Shown here piece after piece: positions 6,400 to 13,686 of a DNA stretch of 13,922 nucleotides; position 1 is the stretch's first letter, and each line of letters starts with the position of its first letter. The position numbers were made by a program, and so were the translations under genes. The DNA comes from Cellvibrio sp. (GTDB lineage Bacteria > Pseudomonadota > Gammaproteobacteria > Pseudomonadales > Cellvibrionaceae), in assembly GCA_021323495.1 (NCBI GenBank), contig JAJQJO010000043.1, positions 1-13,922 of the forward strand, written 5' to 3'. The notes beneath the pieces are model-generated. The model was given only the letters and a program-made list of their open reading frames with translations. It had not been told where the DNA came from and ran no database searches.

Positions 6400-7248
6400 T
6401 TACGCCGTATTTTGTGCGCGCAATGCTTTTATTAGGTTAGCGCGCAAATGTTGCAAACTGACGGTGCCGATGACGGCACTGGTGACCCCGGGATGAGCGT
6501 AGGCAAAATTCAGCGCGCTCTGGATGGGGTCCTGGTGTTCACTTGGGTCTTTGGATTCCGCCTGAACTGGTGGCGCATCATGGCAGATATGACCGCTGGC
6601 GAGAACCTTTTTTAGCAAAACGGCTGCACCTTGTTGCGCAGATTTTGCGATGACCGGCTCTTCGTCGGTGTAATGGGGGTGATACATCAACATCACCGCA
6701 TCGCATACTTCAGCCGCAAGCAGTCCACCTTCGAGGGTTTTGCTGGAGATACCGAATGCGCGGATCCACCCTTCCTGTTTGAGCTGCTGGAGCGTCTGAA
6801 GTGCGCCGCTATTGAGCAAAATATCCAGATCATTGCCATCCGAGTGAATCATCACCAGATCGAGATAATCGGTGCGCAGGCGGCGCAATGAGCGCTCCAC
6901 GCTCATGCGTGTATGTTTGGCGCTGAAATCAAAACGGGAGATGCCCTGATCGGAAAATTTGTCGGCTTCAAATTCTTCGCCCGCTTTGGTGGCGATCACC
7001 CAGTCCTTGCGCTCCTTGCGCAGCAGCTCACCTAACCGCTCTTCGCTATATCCATAGGACGGGGCAGTATCGACAAAATTGACGCCCATATCGCGCGCGC
7101 AAGCGAGCAGCTCACGCAGCTGTTCGTCGCTCGGCAACGTAAACGCTTGCGGGTATTTCAGGCTTTGGGTGCGGCCAAATTTTACGGTGCCCAAGCCCAA
7201 GGTGCTCACCTCTATATCGGTGCGGCCGAGGCGTTTACGCGGCATCAT
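6400..7248 (-). CDS. Aldo/keto reductase family oxidoreductase
   Basis: 282-residue cytosolic NAD(P)H-dependent oxidoreductase with the AKR barrel fold; the substrate is unknown. The catalytic tetrad is intact: D60 (FVDTAPSYG), Y65, K88 (WVIATKAGEE) and H135 (LVMIHSDG). Other family features are LGRTDIEVSTLGLGTVKFG at the N-terminus, SVERSLRRLRTDYLDL, and the C-terminal cofactor region SAVIGTVSLQHLRANL. The first of two tandem ATG codons overlaps the TGA of the FAD gene by one base, so the two are very likely translationally coupled. The second ATG is an equally possible start. hisI begins 18 nt after its stop. The nearest characterised relatives are general aldehyde/ketone reductases of the YdjE/galactose dehydrogenase-like type; the specific reaction is not predictable. 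Confidence 0.92.
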   Translation of the reverse strand: MMPRKRLGRTDIEVSTLGLGTVKFGRTQSLKYPQAFTLPSDEQLRELLACARDMGVNFVDTAPSYGYSEERLGELLRKERKDWVIATKAGEEFEADKFSDQGISRFDFSAKHTRMSVERSLRRLRTDYLDLVMIHSDGNDLDILLNSGALQTLQQLKQEGWIRAFGISSKTLEGGLLAAEVCDAVMLMYHPHYTDEEPVIAKSAQQGAAVLLKKVLASGHICHDAPPVQAESKDPSEHQDPIQSALNFAYAHPGVTSAVIGTVSLQHLRANLIKALRAQNTA

Positions 7249-8525
7249 CAGTTGTCGTCCTCGTCGGGTTCACGAAAGCGCAGCGCCAGTGCTTCCTCTG
7301 CGCTCTGTGCGGAGGGGAATGCCAATTCCCACGGTGTTTTGGCGAGTTCGGCATAGGCCAGATAATCGTGCAAATTGGTGTGGCTGATTGATGGGGTGAT
7401 ACCCGCATTAGCCAATAACTCAAGGGCTTGATTGGCGAGGTTGGGAGCCAGGGTCAATTTGGTTGGCCAGCCGACCAGCAGATTGGCAGTGCCTTCAGCA
7501 GGCGTGATAAAGGCGTTGTCGGGGCGTACCAGGCCGGGTTGCAACGGTTCGGCGCGTTCAATCGGCAAGGTTGCCCATTCGGCGTGATCCAGATTAACCC
7601 AGGGGATTAGCTCCTCCAGTTCATGACGAGCCAGTTCGATTACCTCCGCCGGGGTCATATGTGCACCTTTTTCGGCGAGGCTGCCGCCCAGATACCAGAC
7701 ATGGCTGCCATCCGGCAGGCGGTGGCTGGAAATTGTCAGGCGCGGTGTTGTCTCGCGGCCCAGGCAGTGGCCGTAAAAATCGAAGGGGTGCTGGTGTTTA
7801 ACCATTACCTGTTGCAGAGGACGCAATTGCATCGCTGGACTTTCCAGCCCCAGCTGCTGTAACAACTCTGCATTGCCTTTGCCGGCAGTGAAGATAAATC
7901 GCTGTGCCTGTATCTCCAATACTTGTTCCGGTGTAGTGATACTGAGGCTCACAACCCCCTCGGCATTTTTGTGCAGCTGCGCCTGCGACCAGTCAATCTG
8001 GAAACAGTGCCCTTCGACGTTATGGGCAAGGTTGGCAACGAGACTGGGTGCATCTATCACAATATCTTCCAACCGATACAAACTGCCTGCAAATAGCGAG
8101 TGGCGCAACAGTGGCGGGCGACGATCCGGGTGCACTGGTTCGACCCGGCCGCGGGTAACCTTGCTGGCGAGGAAGCCGGTCAGTTTGCTGCCCAGGTCAT
8201 CGCCCGACCACATAAAAAAATGATCGCTGAGGATGCGCGTGTGGCGCAAGTTGACATCGCCCTCACCGCACAGGCAGGCGCGCCAGTGTCTGGGCATTTC
8301 AGCGATGGCTTCGGAGGCGCCGGTCAGTGCTCCGGCAAGGGTGTATTTCATCCCGCCATGGATCATGCCTTGGGAGGCGAGGGTTTGGTCGCTGCCGAGC
8401 GCCTTTGCTTCAAATAGTGCGACACTGAATCCGGCGTTTTTGGCGCGGTTGGCCAGCCAGAGCCCGGCAACACCGCCGCCAATAATGGCTAGATCAAAAT
8501 GGACGCGAAGCGGGGCTTGGCTCAT
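7248..8525 (-). CDS. FAD-dependent oxidoreductase (DAO/GlpD-like)
   Basis: 425-residue protein of the DAO family of FAD-linked amine, amino acid or glycerol-phosphate oxidoreductases. Seen: dinucleotide-binding motif DLAIIGGGVAGL (G16, G18, G21) with the ribose-binding acidic residue E39 at the end of the second strand; SDQTLASQGMIHGGMKYTL, which resembles the flavin-contact segment of GlpD-like enzymes; a central substrate domain; and NLLVGWPTKLTLAPNLA near the C-terminus, like the last FAD-binding segment. No signal peptide or membrane segment is seen. The substrate is unknown. It is the first gene of the minus-strand run; its TGA overlaps the ATG of the aldo/keto reductase. The upstream region is shared with the divergent RmlD-like gene. 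TATACT at 8583-8578 on the minus strand is a possible -10 box, but no good -35 accompanies it. Confidence 0.88.
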   Translation of the reverse strand: MSQAPLRVHFDLAIIGGGVAGLWLANRAKNAGFSVALFEAKALGSDQTLASQGMIHGGMKYTLAGALTGASEAIAEMPRHWRACLCGEGDVNLRHTRILSDHFFMWSGDDLGSKLTGFLASKVTRGRVEPVHPDRRPPLLRHSLFAGSLYRLEDIVIDAPSLVANLAHNVEGHCFQIDWSQAQLHKNAEGVVSLSITTPEQVLEIQAQRFIFTAGKGNAELLQQLGLESPAMQLRPLQQVMVKHQHPFDFYGHCLGRETTPRLTISSHRLPDGSHVWYLGGSLAEKGAHMTPAEVIELARHELEELIPWVNLDHAEWATLPIERAEPLQPGLVRPDNAFITPAEGTANLLVGWPTKLTLAPNLANQALELLANAGITPSISHTNLHDYLAYAELAKTPWELAFPSAQSAEEALALRFREPDEDDN

Positions 8526-8606
8526 GGATGATGTAATTCCGGCAGTGGCTAAAGCGCTGATTCAAAAATGGGCGCGCAGTATAAGTCTTTCGCGCTTGAA
8601 TTACCC

Positions 8607-8637
8607 TTGCAGTAGCAACGGGTTCTACTGCTAATAT
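8607..8637 (+). promoter_or_regulatory. Likely promoter of the RmlD-like gene, with overlapping inverted repeat
   Basis: An extended -10 (TGC then TAATAT, 8629-8637) is seen with a weaker -35 candidate TTGCAG (8607-8612) at a long 19-nt spacing. GCAGTAG (8609-8615) and CTACTGC (8625-8631) form a 7-bp inverted repeat with a 9-nt spacer that covers the -35 and the extended -10, the usual position for a repressor operator. The gene's ATG at 8669 follows after about 31 nt. Confidence 0.5.
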
Positions 8638-8668
8638 GCATTAAAATTTTACGGGTAAGCAGAGCGCA

Positions 8669-9553
8669 ATGTCATTCAAGTTATTGTTAACCGATGTAAT
8701 TTCCCCGTTGGGCCGGGCGCTGGAGCACGAGTTGGAGCGCGAGCCCTTCAAGTTGCTGGTTCCCGCTGTTACCGAACTGGATTGGTCGGATATCCGCAGC
8801 CTGCCTGCATACCTGGACAAGCACCAGCCGGATTTGGTGATCAATTGTCGCGGCTGGGAGGAGGCTTTTCACCGCGGCGGACAGGTTGCGTTAGTCAGCA
8901 CCGCCCGGCAGCTTGCCCAAGCCTGTAGTAATGCCCGGATCCCGCTGATCCATTTATCCAGTTACAGCGTTTTTGGTGGTGATGGAAAAGGCACCCACAG
9001 CGAAAAAGACACACCCGTACCACTAACCGATATTGGCCGCGCTTTTATCGAAGCGGAGCAAGTGATTGCGGAGTCGTTGCCCAAACACATTATTTTACGG
9101 TTGAGTTGGGTTATAGGTGCCTATGGGGATAATTTATTGACCCGTCTGCTGAGCGCGTTTCTCGCGGGTGCTTCGGTCACTGTTAACCGCCGTTTGCGCG
9201 GCGCGCCCACAGCGCTCTCGGACGCTGCGCGTGTAGCTATTGCCATGGCAAAGCAAATCCAGTGCGGGTCGGAAAATTGGGGCGTTATGCACTATTGCAG
9301 TAGCGATGCCTGCACCGAAGAAGAATTCGCCGAGCAATTGCTGCAATTGCTTATCCAGCAACAACTACTCACCGCCGAACCCAGTATAAGTCTGATCGAT
9401 AACGATCCCACCGATGAGCCCCTCAGCGCAATTCTTGGCTGCCGCCGTGCGCGCGATTATTTCGGCATCCAGGCGCGTTCATGGCGCCCGAGCTTATTGC
9501 CACTGGTAAAACAGTGGCTGCACAACCGCGAGCAGATCAAAGCGGCGCAATAA
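8669..9553 (+). CDS. RmlD/SDR-like sugar-nucleotide-binding domain protein with degenerate motifs
   Basis: 294-residue protein with the overall sequence layout of dTDP-4-dehydrorhamnose reductase (RmlD) and extended SDRs: a beta strand then LGRAL at the N-terminus, DLVINC at about 55-60, a stretch HLSSYSVFGGDG at 95-106 equivalent to the STDYVFDG motif, IGRAFIEAEQ at 122-131, and RLSWVIG at 144-150. The usual glycine-rich cofactor motif (TGANGQLG in RmlD) is TDVISPLG here, with only the last Gly kept, and the catalytic Tyr-x-x-x-Lys is I122 and F126. It therefore probably does not work as a normal NADPH reductase and may be a regulatory or binding relative. There are no rhamnose-pathway genes beside it. 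The ribosome site is weak. A bidirectional terminator separates it from fabB. Family call good, function unknown. Confidence 0.82.
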   Translation: MSFKLLLTDVISPLGRALEHELEREPFKLLVPAVTELDWSDIRSLPAYLDKHQPDLVINCRGWEEAFHRGGQVALVSTARQLAQACSNARIPLIHLSSYSVFGGDGKGTHSEKDTPVPLTDIGRAFIEAEQVIAESLPKHIILRLSWVIGAYGDNLLTRLLSAFLAGASVTVNRRLRGAPTALSDAARVAIAMAKQIQCGSENWGVMHYCSSDACTEEEFAEQLLQLLIQQQLLTAEPSISLIDNDPTDEPLSAILGCRRARDYFGIQARSWRPSLLPLVKQWLHNREQIKAAQ

Positions 9554-9563
9554 TTTTTTGGCG

Positions 9564-9607
9564 AAAAAAACCGCGAGGCACAGCATGTGGCTCGCGGGTT
9601 TTGTTTT
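9564..9607. terminator. Bidirectional terminator between the RmlD-like gene and fabB
   Basis: Hairpin CCGCGAG (9571-9577) with CTCGCGG (9591-9597); inside it a G-G mismatch and a second stem CACA/TGTG with a GCA loop. Seven A residues precede it (9564-9570), giving a T7 tail on the minus strand, and GTTTTGTTTT follows on the plus strand. It lies between the convergent stops at 9553 and 9620. Confidence 0.85.
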
Positions 9608-9619
9608 GCTGGACAGGGT

Positions 9620-10831
9620 TTATACGCGCTGGAATACCAGGGTCGCGTTAGTGCCGCCAAAACCAAAGCTGTTGGACATTACGCGGTTCAGTTTTACACC
9701 GTCCTGACGCTTGAGCGCGATCGGCATGCCGACAGCTTCGGGGTCGAGGGTTTCGATATTGGCTGAAGCGCAGATAAAGTCGTGCTCCATCATCAGCAGG
9801 CTGTAAATCGCTTCCTGTACACCAGTCGCACCCAGGCTGTGGCCAGTGAGGGACTTGGTAGAGCTAATGGCAGGAATTTTATCGCCAAAAGTTTCCTTGA
9901 TCGCTTTCAATTCAGCCAGGTCGCCCACGGGAGTGGAAGTCCCGTGGGAGTTGATATAGTCGATATCGCCATCCACAGTTGCCAATGCTTGTTTCATGCA
10001 GCGCACGGCTCCTTCTCCGGAGGGGGCAACCATATCGTAGCCGTCCGAGGTGGCGCCATAGCCGACGATTTCAGCGTAGATTTTGGCGCCGCGCGCCTTG
10101 GCGTGTTCGTACTCCTCGATTACCAGGCAGCCACCGCCGCCAGCGATCACAAAACCGTCGCGGTTAGCATCGTAAGCGCGTGAGGCTTGGTCGGGAGTTT
10201 CATTATATTTGGTAGAGAGGGCACCCATGGCATCGAACAGGGAGGTCAGTGTCCAATGCTCTTCTTCACCGCCGCCGGCGAAGACAATGTCTTGTTTGCC
10301 TAGCTGGATTTGTTCAAGCGCTACGCCGATACAATGGGCGCTGGTCGCGCAAGCAGACGAAATCGAGTAGTTAACGCCTTTGATTTTGAATGGTGTTGCC
10401 AGACAAGCGGAGGTAGTGCTGCCCATGGTTTGGGTGACACGGTAGGGGCCGACACGCTTCAAGCCTTTTTCACGCAGGATATCAGCGGCTTCCACCAGAT
10501 TTTCTGATGATGCCCCACCTGAGCCCATGATGATTCCAGCGCGTTCACTGGAAACCTGTTCTTCACTTAACCCGGAATCGGCAATCGCCTGTTGCATGGA
10601 AAGATAGGCGTAGGCCGCTGCATCGCCCATAAAACGCAGTATCTTGCGGTCGATCAGTTCGGACAAATTGATATCAACGGAGCCGGCAACATGGCTGCGA
10701 AAGCCCATTTCTTTGTAGGTCTCCTGGAATTTGATACCGGAACGACCAGCGCGCAATGCATCCAATACAGCATTTTTATCATTGCCCAGGCAGGACACAA
10801 TTCCCATACCGGTAACAACAACGCGTTTCAT
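9620..10831 (-). CDS. fabB: Beta-ketoacyl-ACP synthase I (FabB)
   Basis: 403-residue cytosolic condensing enzyme that elongates acyl chains with malonyl-ACP and is needed to extend the cis-3-decenoyl product of FabA towards unsaturated fatty acids. The thiolase-fold catalytic triad is intact: C161 in SSACATSAHCIG, H296 in NSHGTSTPVGD and H331 in GHSLGATG, with K326 in STKSLTG. N-terminal MKRVVVTGMGIVSCLG and C-terminal NSFGFGGTNATLVF are typical. Length and motifs match FabB rather than FabF, in line with its place after fabA. GAGG at 10841-10838 lies 6 nt before the ATG. The gap to fabA is 136 nt with no clear terminator, so cotranscription from the fabA promoter is likely, though a local promoter is not excluded. 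Confidence 0.97.
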   Translation of the reverse strand: MKRVVVTGMGIVSCLGNDKNAVLDALRAGRSGIKFQETYKEMGFRSHVAGSVDINLSELIDRKILRFMGDAAAYAYLSMQQAIADSGLSEEQVSSERAGIIMGSGGASSENLVEAADILREKGLKRVGPYRVTQTMGSTTSACLATPFKIKGVNYSISSACATSAHCIGVALEQIQLGKQDIVFAGGGEEEHWTLTSLFDAMGALSTKYNETPDQASRAYDANRDGFVIAGGGGCLVIEEYEHAKARGAKIYAEIVGYGATSDGYDMVAPSGEGAVRCMKQALATVDGDIDYINSHGTSTPVGDLAELKAIKETFGDKIPAISSTKSLTGHSLGATGVQEAIYSLLMMEHDFICASANIETLDPEAVGMPIALKRQDGVKLNRVMSNSFGFGGTNATLVFQRV

Positions 10832-10967
10832 AGGCTACCTCTTTCGTATTTAGCACAGCACCTGGATCACAAGTTTGCGTCTGGCGTGCTTAAATCTGGT
10901 GTGGTTAAAAGGACGAGCATTATGCCATAAGCAGTCAGGCGCTCGCCCGTTATCGTTATTAGGACTC

Positions 10968-11492
10968 TTAGAAACTGTCTGTGTTCTGGAACAGCCCAAC
11001 GCGCAGGTCGTGAGCGAAATAGATATCTTTGCCATCACAAGATACGCGACCATCGGCGATGCCCATGATCAACTTCCGTTCGATAACGCGCTTAAGGTTA
11101 ATGTGATAAGTAATTTTCCTGGCGGTAGGCAGGATTTGTCCGGTGAATTTCACTTCGCCGCAGCCCAGGGCGCGGCCCCGGCCAGGGTTACCTTTCCAGC
11201 CGAGGAAGAAGCCAACCAGCTGCCACATGGCATCCAGACCCAGGCAGCCCGGCATTACCGGGTCGCCGGGGAAATGACACTCAAAGAACCACAAGTCGGG
11301 GTGGATATCCAGCTCGGCAATAATCTCACCCTTGCCAAATTCGCCTCCTGTCTGGGCAATGTGCACTACGCGGTCGAGCATTAGCATATTGGGTTTGGGC
11401 AGTTGTGCATTGCCCGGGCCAAACAGGAGTCCATCACCGCATTTGAGCAGGTCTTCACGGCTGTAGGAGCTTTGGGGTTCAAAGTTGGTCAT
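10968..11492 (-). CDS. fabA: Beta-hydroxydecanoyl-ACP dehydratase/isomerase (FabA)
   Basis: 174-residue cytosolic hot-dog-fold enzyme that dehydrates 3-hydroxydecanoyl-ACP and isomerises the trans-2 to the cis-3 double bond, the branch point of anaerobic unsaturated fatty acid synthesis. Catalytic H73 (ECHFPGDPVMPG) and D87 (LGLDAMWQLVGF) are present. Nearly the whole protein follows the Escherichia coli sequence (172 residues): PNMLMLDRVV, GEVKFTGQILPTA, LIMGIADG and LRVGLFQ. The start at 11492 is chosen because family similarity begins with the SYSREDLL segment and a promoter lies between this ATG and the in-frame TTG at 11540. The ribosome site is weak (AGAG). fabB follows downstream. Confidence 0.97.
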   Translation of the reverse strand: MTNFEPQSSYSREDLLKCGDGLLFGPGNAQLPKPNMLMLDRVVHIAQTGGEFGKGEIIAELDIHPDLWFFECHFPGDPVMPGCLGLDAMWQLVGFFLGWKGNPGRGRALGCGEVKFTGQILPTARKITYHINLKRVIERKLIMGIADGRVSCDGKDIYFAHDLRVGLFQNTDSF

Positions 11493-11549
11493 GGAATTTA
11501 CTCTGCTAGTGATCTGTGGGTGCCGGCTTTGCCAGCCCAAAAGTGCGCC

Positions 11550-11577
11550 ATTCTAACCGCTGTGGCCCAGTTGTCCA
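11550..11577 (-). promoter_or_regulatory. Sigma-70-type promoter of fabA
   Basis: On the minus strand, TGGACA (11577-11572) and TAGAAT (11555-11550) each match five of six consensus bases and are 16 nt apart. The predicted transcript start is near 11543, leaving a leader of about 50 nt before the fabA ATG at 11492. A tandem 8-bp repeat (CAACTGGA then CAACTGGG on this strand) overlaps the -35 and could be a regulator site. Confidence 0.6.
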
Positions 11578-11657
11578 GTTGGGTGGTACCCGCAGCGGAC
11601 GCTGTTGATATTGGTAGCCACGGCTATTCCGGGCAGATCCTGGTTGGATGGAAACAG

Positions 11658-12620
11658 CTAAAAGCTGCGCGCCAGTGAGAATTCGGCCAATTGTTTCATG
11701 GCAGTGGTGTAAGTATTGTCCGGTAATTGCTGCAATTGTATGAGTGCTTGTTGTACCTGTTGACGCGCAGCTTCCAAAGTATAGGTCATGCCACCGGTAG
11801 CCTGGACAATTTCCAGGACCGCAGGCAACTGGCTGGCATCGCCGGTGCGAATGGCGCTGGCGATCAGCTCGGCCTGTGCGGGGGTGCCGGTGCGCATGGC
11901 ATGGATGAGGGGCAGGGTGGGTTTGCCTTCAGCCAGGTCATCGCCGACATTTTTGCCGAGGGTGGCAGCATCGCCAGTGTAGTCGAGTGCGTCATCTACC
12001 AACTGGAACGCGACACCGACATGGCGGCCATATAAACGCAGGGCCTCGCGCTGTGCCGGGGTTGCGCCGCATTGTACTGCGGCAACTTCACAGGCAGCGG
12101 CAAACAGGATTGCGGTTTTTTTATCGATCACGCGGAAGTAATTTTCTTCATTTACTTTTGGGTCTTTGGCATTCACCAGCTGTTGCACCTCTCCTTCGGC
12201 GATGATGTTGGTGGTGTCACTCAGGATCGCCATTACATCCATACTGCCAATGGCCACCATCATCTGGAATGCGCGCGAATAGAGGAAATCGCCAACCAGT
12301 ACGCTGGGCGCATTGCCCCACTGGGCATTGGCGGTAGGGCGGCCGCGGCGCAGATTGGACATATCGACAACATCATCATGGAGCAGGGTGGCGGTATGGA
12401 TAAACTCAATAATCGCCGCGAGCGATAAATGGTCCTTGCCCTGATAACCCAGGGCATTGGCAGTGAGCAATACCAGTAGCGGGCGCAGGCGTTTGCCGCC
12501 AGCCTCCACCAGATAATGGCCGATATTCTCAACCAATCCGACATCCGAATGGAGCTTTTCAATAATAAGCTGGTTGACTGCGCTGAAGTCGTCTTTAACG
12601 GCCTGATGGAATGGCAACAT
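11658..12620 (-). CDS. ispB: Octaprenyl diphosphate synthase (IspB)
   Basis: 320-residue cytosolic trans-prenyltransferase that extends farnesyl diphosphate with isopentenyl diphosphate to make the long side chain of ubiquinone (and menaquinone where present). Seen: GGKRLRPLL (41-49), the first Asp-rich motif D82-D83-x-x-D86 (LLHDDVVDMSNLRRGR), GDFLYSRAF, the second Asp-rich motif D209-D210-x-x-D213 (FQLVDDALDY), and GKNVGDDLAEGKPTLPL. The fifth residue before the first motif is Ala77, a small residue fitting a long product. The length is close to Escherichia coli IspB (323). The frame stays open upstream to 12728, but similarity begins at about the ATG at 12620, so that start is used. The upstream stretch holds 18-bp tandem repeats. 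The product chain length (C40) is inferred. Confidence 0.95.
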   Translation of the reverse strand: MLPFHQAVKDDFSAVNQLIIEKLHSDVGLVENIGHYLVEAGGKRLRPLLVLLTANALGYQGKDHLSLAAIIEFIHTATLLHDDVVDMSNLRRGRPTANAQWGNAPSVLVGDFLYSRAFQMMVAIGSMDVMAILSDTTNIIAEGEVQQLVNAKDPKVNEENYFRVIDKKTAILFAAACEVAAVQCGATPAQREALRLYGRHVGVAFQLVDDALDYTGDAATLGKNVGDDLAEGKPTLPLIHAMRTGTPAQAELIASAIRTGDASQLPAVLEIVQATGGMTYTLEAARQQVQQALIQLQQLPDNTYTTAMKQLAEFSLARSF

Positions 12621-12630
12621 GGTATTTTTC

Positions 12631-12684
12631 TTATTTATCTGGGATAGGTTATTTATCAGGGTTGGGCTATTTATTCGTGCCAGG
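12631..12684. repeat. Three imperfect 18-bp tandem repeats before ispB
   Basis: TTATTTATC occurs at 12631-12639 and again at 12649-12657, and CTATTTATT at 12667-12675, with an exact 18-bp period; the 9-bp spacers are also related (TGGGATAGG, AGGGTTGGG, CGTGCCAGG). The array lies in the leader of ispB, 10 nt upstream of its ATG, and after the phosphopantetheinyl transferase stop at 12725. Confidence 0.65.
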
Positions 12685-12724
12685 TAAGTTTCAGGCCGCA
12701 ATGCTAGCAGTGGAGGCTTGAGAG

Positions 12725-13498
12725 TCAAGGAAAAGCTGGCGTGGAAAGCACATCAAACCAGATTACCTCGAGCGGATCGCGGCTTTTGCTTGCAAGCGCG
12801 CAGTAATCCTGTGCCGTCAATGCCCACTGATAAAACTGCCATTCATTGGTATTGTCGCCGAGCGACGGAGCAATCTGTGCGTTGATGGTGTCTCCTGCCA
12901 GGTCAAACTGGATCTTTTCCAGGCCAGCCGAAATCCCTGCGCCTATGGCTTTGAAGAAGGCTTCTTTTAACGTCCAGAAGCGATAAAAATGCTCGCTCTT
13001 TGCCGCATGATCCAATGTTTGCAAGTAAGCGAACTCTTGCGGGTGATAGTAGTTTTCGGCAATGGACAGTAAATCCCGCGTTGTGTTTATTTCTTCTATA
13101 TCCACACCCAGCAGTTCAGTTTTTGCCACTGCCAGCAGAGCCCAATGACCGCTGTGGCTCAGGCTGAAGTGGATATCGCCCTGAGGCAAATATGGCTTGC
13201 CCTTCTCCGTGCGCAAAAACCGCACCTGGTTGGCCGTTACCCCGGTATAGCGTGCGAGCACGGTGCGCAGGAGCCAGCGGCTGGCAATATACATTTCTTT
13301 CCCGCGGATAAATTTCTGCGCGCGCTCACGCTCGTCGCTGCTCATGACCTGCCCGGCTTTGGCGTAATGGTCGGCGGTGAATTGGTTAATATCCAGTAGC
13401 CACAGGTGCACTGCATGGTCTGCCAGTGATCCGTTGTAATCAAGGCTGGAGTGAGTGGAAAAAACCGGCGTTGCCAAGGGGGATATAGGTGTCGTCAT
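12725..13498 (-). CDS. 4'-phosphopantetheinyl transferase (Sfp-type)
   Basis: 257-residue cytosolic enzyme that moves the phosphopantetheine arm of coenzyme A onto a Ser of carrier proteins. The two-lobed Sfp type is indicated by length and motifs: KGKPYLP (100-105), FSLSHSGHWALLAV (111-124), the Mg-binding GVDIEEI (D133, E135) and FWTLKEAFFKAIGAG (W175, K178, E179). It could serve the fatty acid acyl carrier protein, as PcpS does in Pseudomonas, or peptide/polyketide carriers; the neighbourhood (ispB, fabA, fabB) contains no synthetase. The start is uncertain: ATG at 13498 is chosen, but tandem ATGs at 13534 and 13531 are in frame. A possible -10 box TATGAT (13535-13530) overlaps those, favouring 13498. 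None has a good ribosome site. ispB lies 104 nt downstream. Confidence 0.92.
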   Translation of the reverse strand: MTTPISPLATPVFSTHSSLDYNGSLADHAVHLWLLDINQFTADHYAKAGQVMSSDERERAQKFIRGKEMYIASRWLLRTVLARYTGVTANQVRFLRTEKGKPYLPQGDIHFSLSHSGHWALLAVAKTELLGVDIEEINTTRDLLSIAENYYHPQEFAYLQTLDHAAKSEHFYRFWTLKEAFFKAIGAGISAGLEKIQFDLAGDTINAQIAPSLGDNTNEWQFYQWALTAQDYCALASKSRDPLEVIWFDVLSTPAFP

Positions 13499-13618
13499 AG
13501 GTATTTTCGGGCAGTTGGCGAATGTGCGCATCATACGCCGATTGGATTGGGCCGCGTGCAGGTTGCTGATGCGAAAGCCTGCCGAGATCTCTGGTTGTCC
13601 GGGATGATTTTTTTTGTT

Positions 13619-13647
13619 TTGCGCGCGTATCCCAAATCAGCGACAAT
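13619..13647 (+). promoter_or_regulatory. Possible promoter of the SlyD-like gene
   Basis: TTGCGC (13619-13624) and GACAAT (13642-13647) are exactly 17 nt apart; each is a partial match to the sigma-70 boxes (three and four of six). The start codon at 13687 follows about 39 nt after the -10. The region between the divergent starts at 13498 and 13687 holds no other clear element apart from a run of eight T (13608-13615). Confidence 0.35.
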
Positions 13648-13686
13648 TCGCGCCCTCAAAAAAACGAAACCCATTTTGGAGTTGCT

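Noticed and set aside
11493..11540. 16-residue N-terminal extension of FabA from a TTG
   Set aside because: The TTG lies only about 3 nt after the predicted transcript start, has no ribosome site, and extends beyond the family's N-terminus.
12631..12684. Repeat array as a CRISPR
   Set aside because: The period is only 18 bp, with 9-bp cores and related spacers; there are only three units and no cas genes.
12621..12728. 36-residue N-terminal extension of IspB
   Set aside because: The stretch is encoded by the 18-bp repeats, does not resemble IspB, and overlaps the end of the transferase gene; the family starts at about 12620.
13584..13620. Intrinsic terminator at the T-run before the SlyD-like gene
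   Set aside because: The T8 run has no stable hairpin with a proper loop directly upstream; the nearby GAGATCTC palindrome has no loop and is too far away, and no plus-strand gene ends here.
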